The notes under the pieces were generated by a model. It was not told the origin of the DNA. It worked only from the letters and a program-made list of their open reading frames with translations, and made no database searches. Both the position numbers and the translations under genes were made by a program. DNA of 13,262 nt from Candidatus Methanogasteraceae archaeon UBA261 (lineage in GTDB: Archaea; Halobacteriota; Methanosarcinia; Methanosarcinales; Methanogasteraceae): NCBI GenBank assembly GCA_002506015.1, contig DAWR01000192.1, positions 1 through 13,262 on the forward strand, read 5' to 3'. This document shows positions 13,239 to 13,262 of this stretch, piece after piece; the stretch's first letter is position 1, and every line of letters starts with the position of its first letter.

Positions 13239-13262
13239 GGTGCATAGTCTCGTGGTTGTATA
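13239..13262 (+). repeat. interspersed intergenic motif, copy C (runs to window edge)
   Basis: TCTCGTGGTTGTATA at 13248-13262 matches copy B (TCTCGTGGTTTTATA) at 14 of 15 positions. It is preceded by TGCATAG where copy B has TGCAA. The element is probably cut by the window edge. The rest of 13103-13238 contains no gene that I can support. Confidence 0.5.

Overview
The window looks like chromosomal DNA of a methanogen- or ANME-related euryarchaeon. The evidence is a UPF0179 protein (an essentially archaeal family), secreted DUF3344/CARDB surface proteins of the kind common in Methanosarcinales, Syntrophoarchaeia and ANME relatives, an archaeal-type HflX, a ChlI-type chelatase ATPase, and TATA-like boxes (not bacterial -35/-10 pairs) ahead of genes. 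The exact lineage cannot be fixed from sequence reading alone.

Region 1 (1-4277, minus strand) is a cell-surface locus. It holds an 832-residue secreted protein with two DUF3344 domains separated by a CARDB domain, then a small single-pass membrane protein whose start overlaps the end of that gene, then a second secreted CARDB-DUF3344 protein ending in a type I dockerin that the window edge cuts off. The promoter of the dockerin gene sits inside a perfect 11-bp inverted repeat. Dockerins bind cohesins, so this locus points to a cohesin partner elsewhere in the genome.

Region 2 (4278-6487) is an insertion zone. It has a 57-residue remnant of the start of a different transposase, two overlapping hairpins, an apparently intact ISAzo13-type insertion sequence with imperfect terminal inverted repeats, and short intergenic repeats.

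Region 3 (6488-11404) is housekeeping plus an embedded toxin-antitoxin pair. UPF0179 (minus) and threonine synthase (plus) diverge from an 80-base gap with one central A/T box. Threonine synthase is followed on the same strand by a putative antitoxin, a TumE/DUF6516-type toxin, and the radical-SAM enzyme QueE (archaeosine/preQ0 pathway). These are separated by 20 bases, 1 base and an ATGA overlap, so they probably share a transcript. After a new TATA box come a three-helix membrane protein and a ChlI-type AAA+ ATPase, a second tight pair.

Region 4 (11405-13262) has a nested palindromic repeat element downstream of chlI, the ribosome-associated GTPase gene hflX, and a trailing non-coding stretch. 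A motif with the core TCTCGTGGTT recurs in three intergenic gaps (6441, 11516, 13239), always on the 3' side of a gene.
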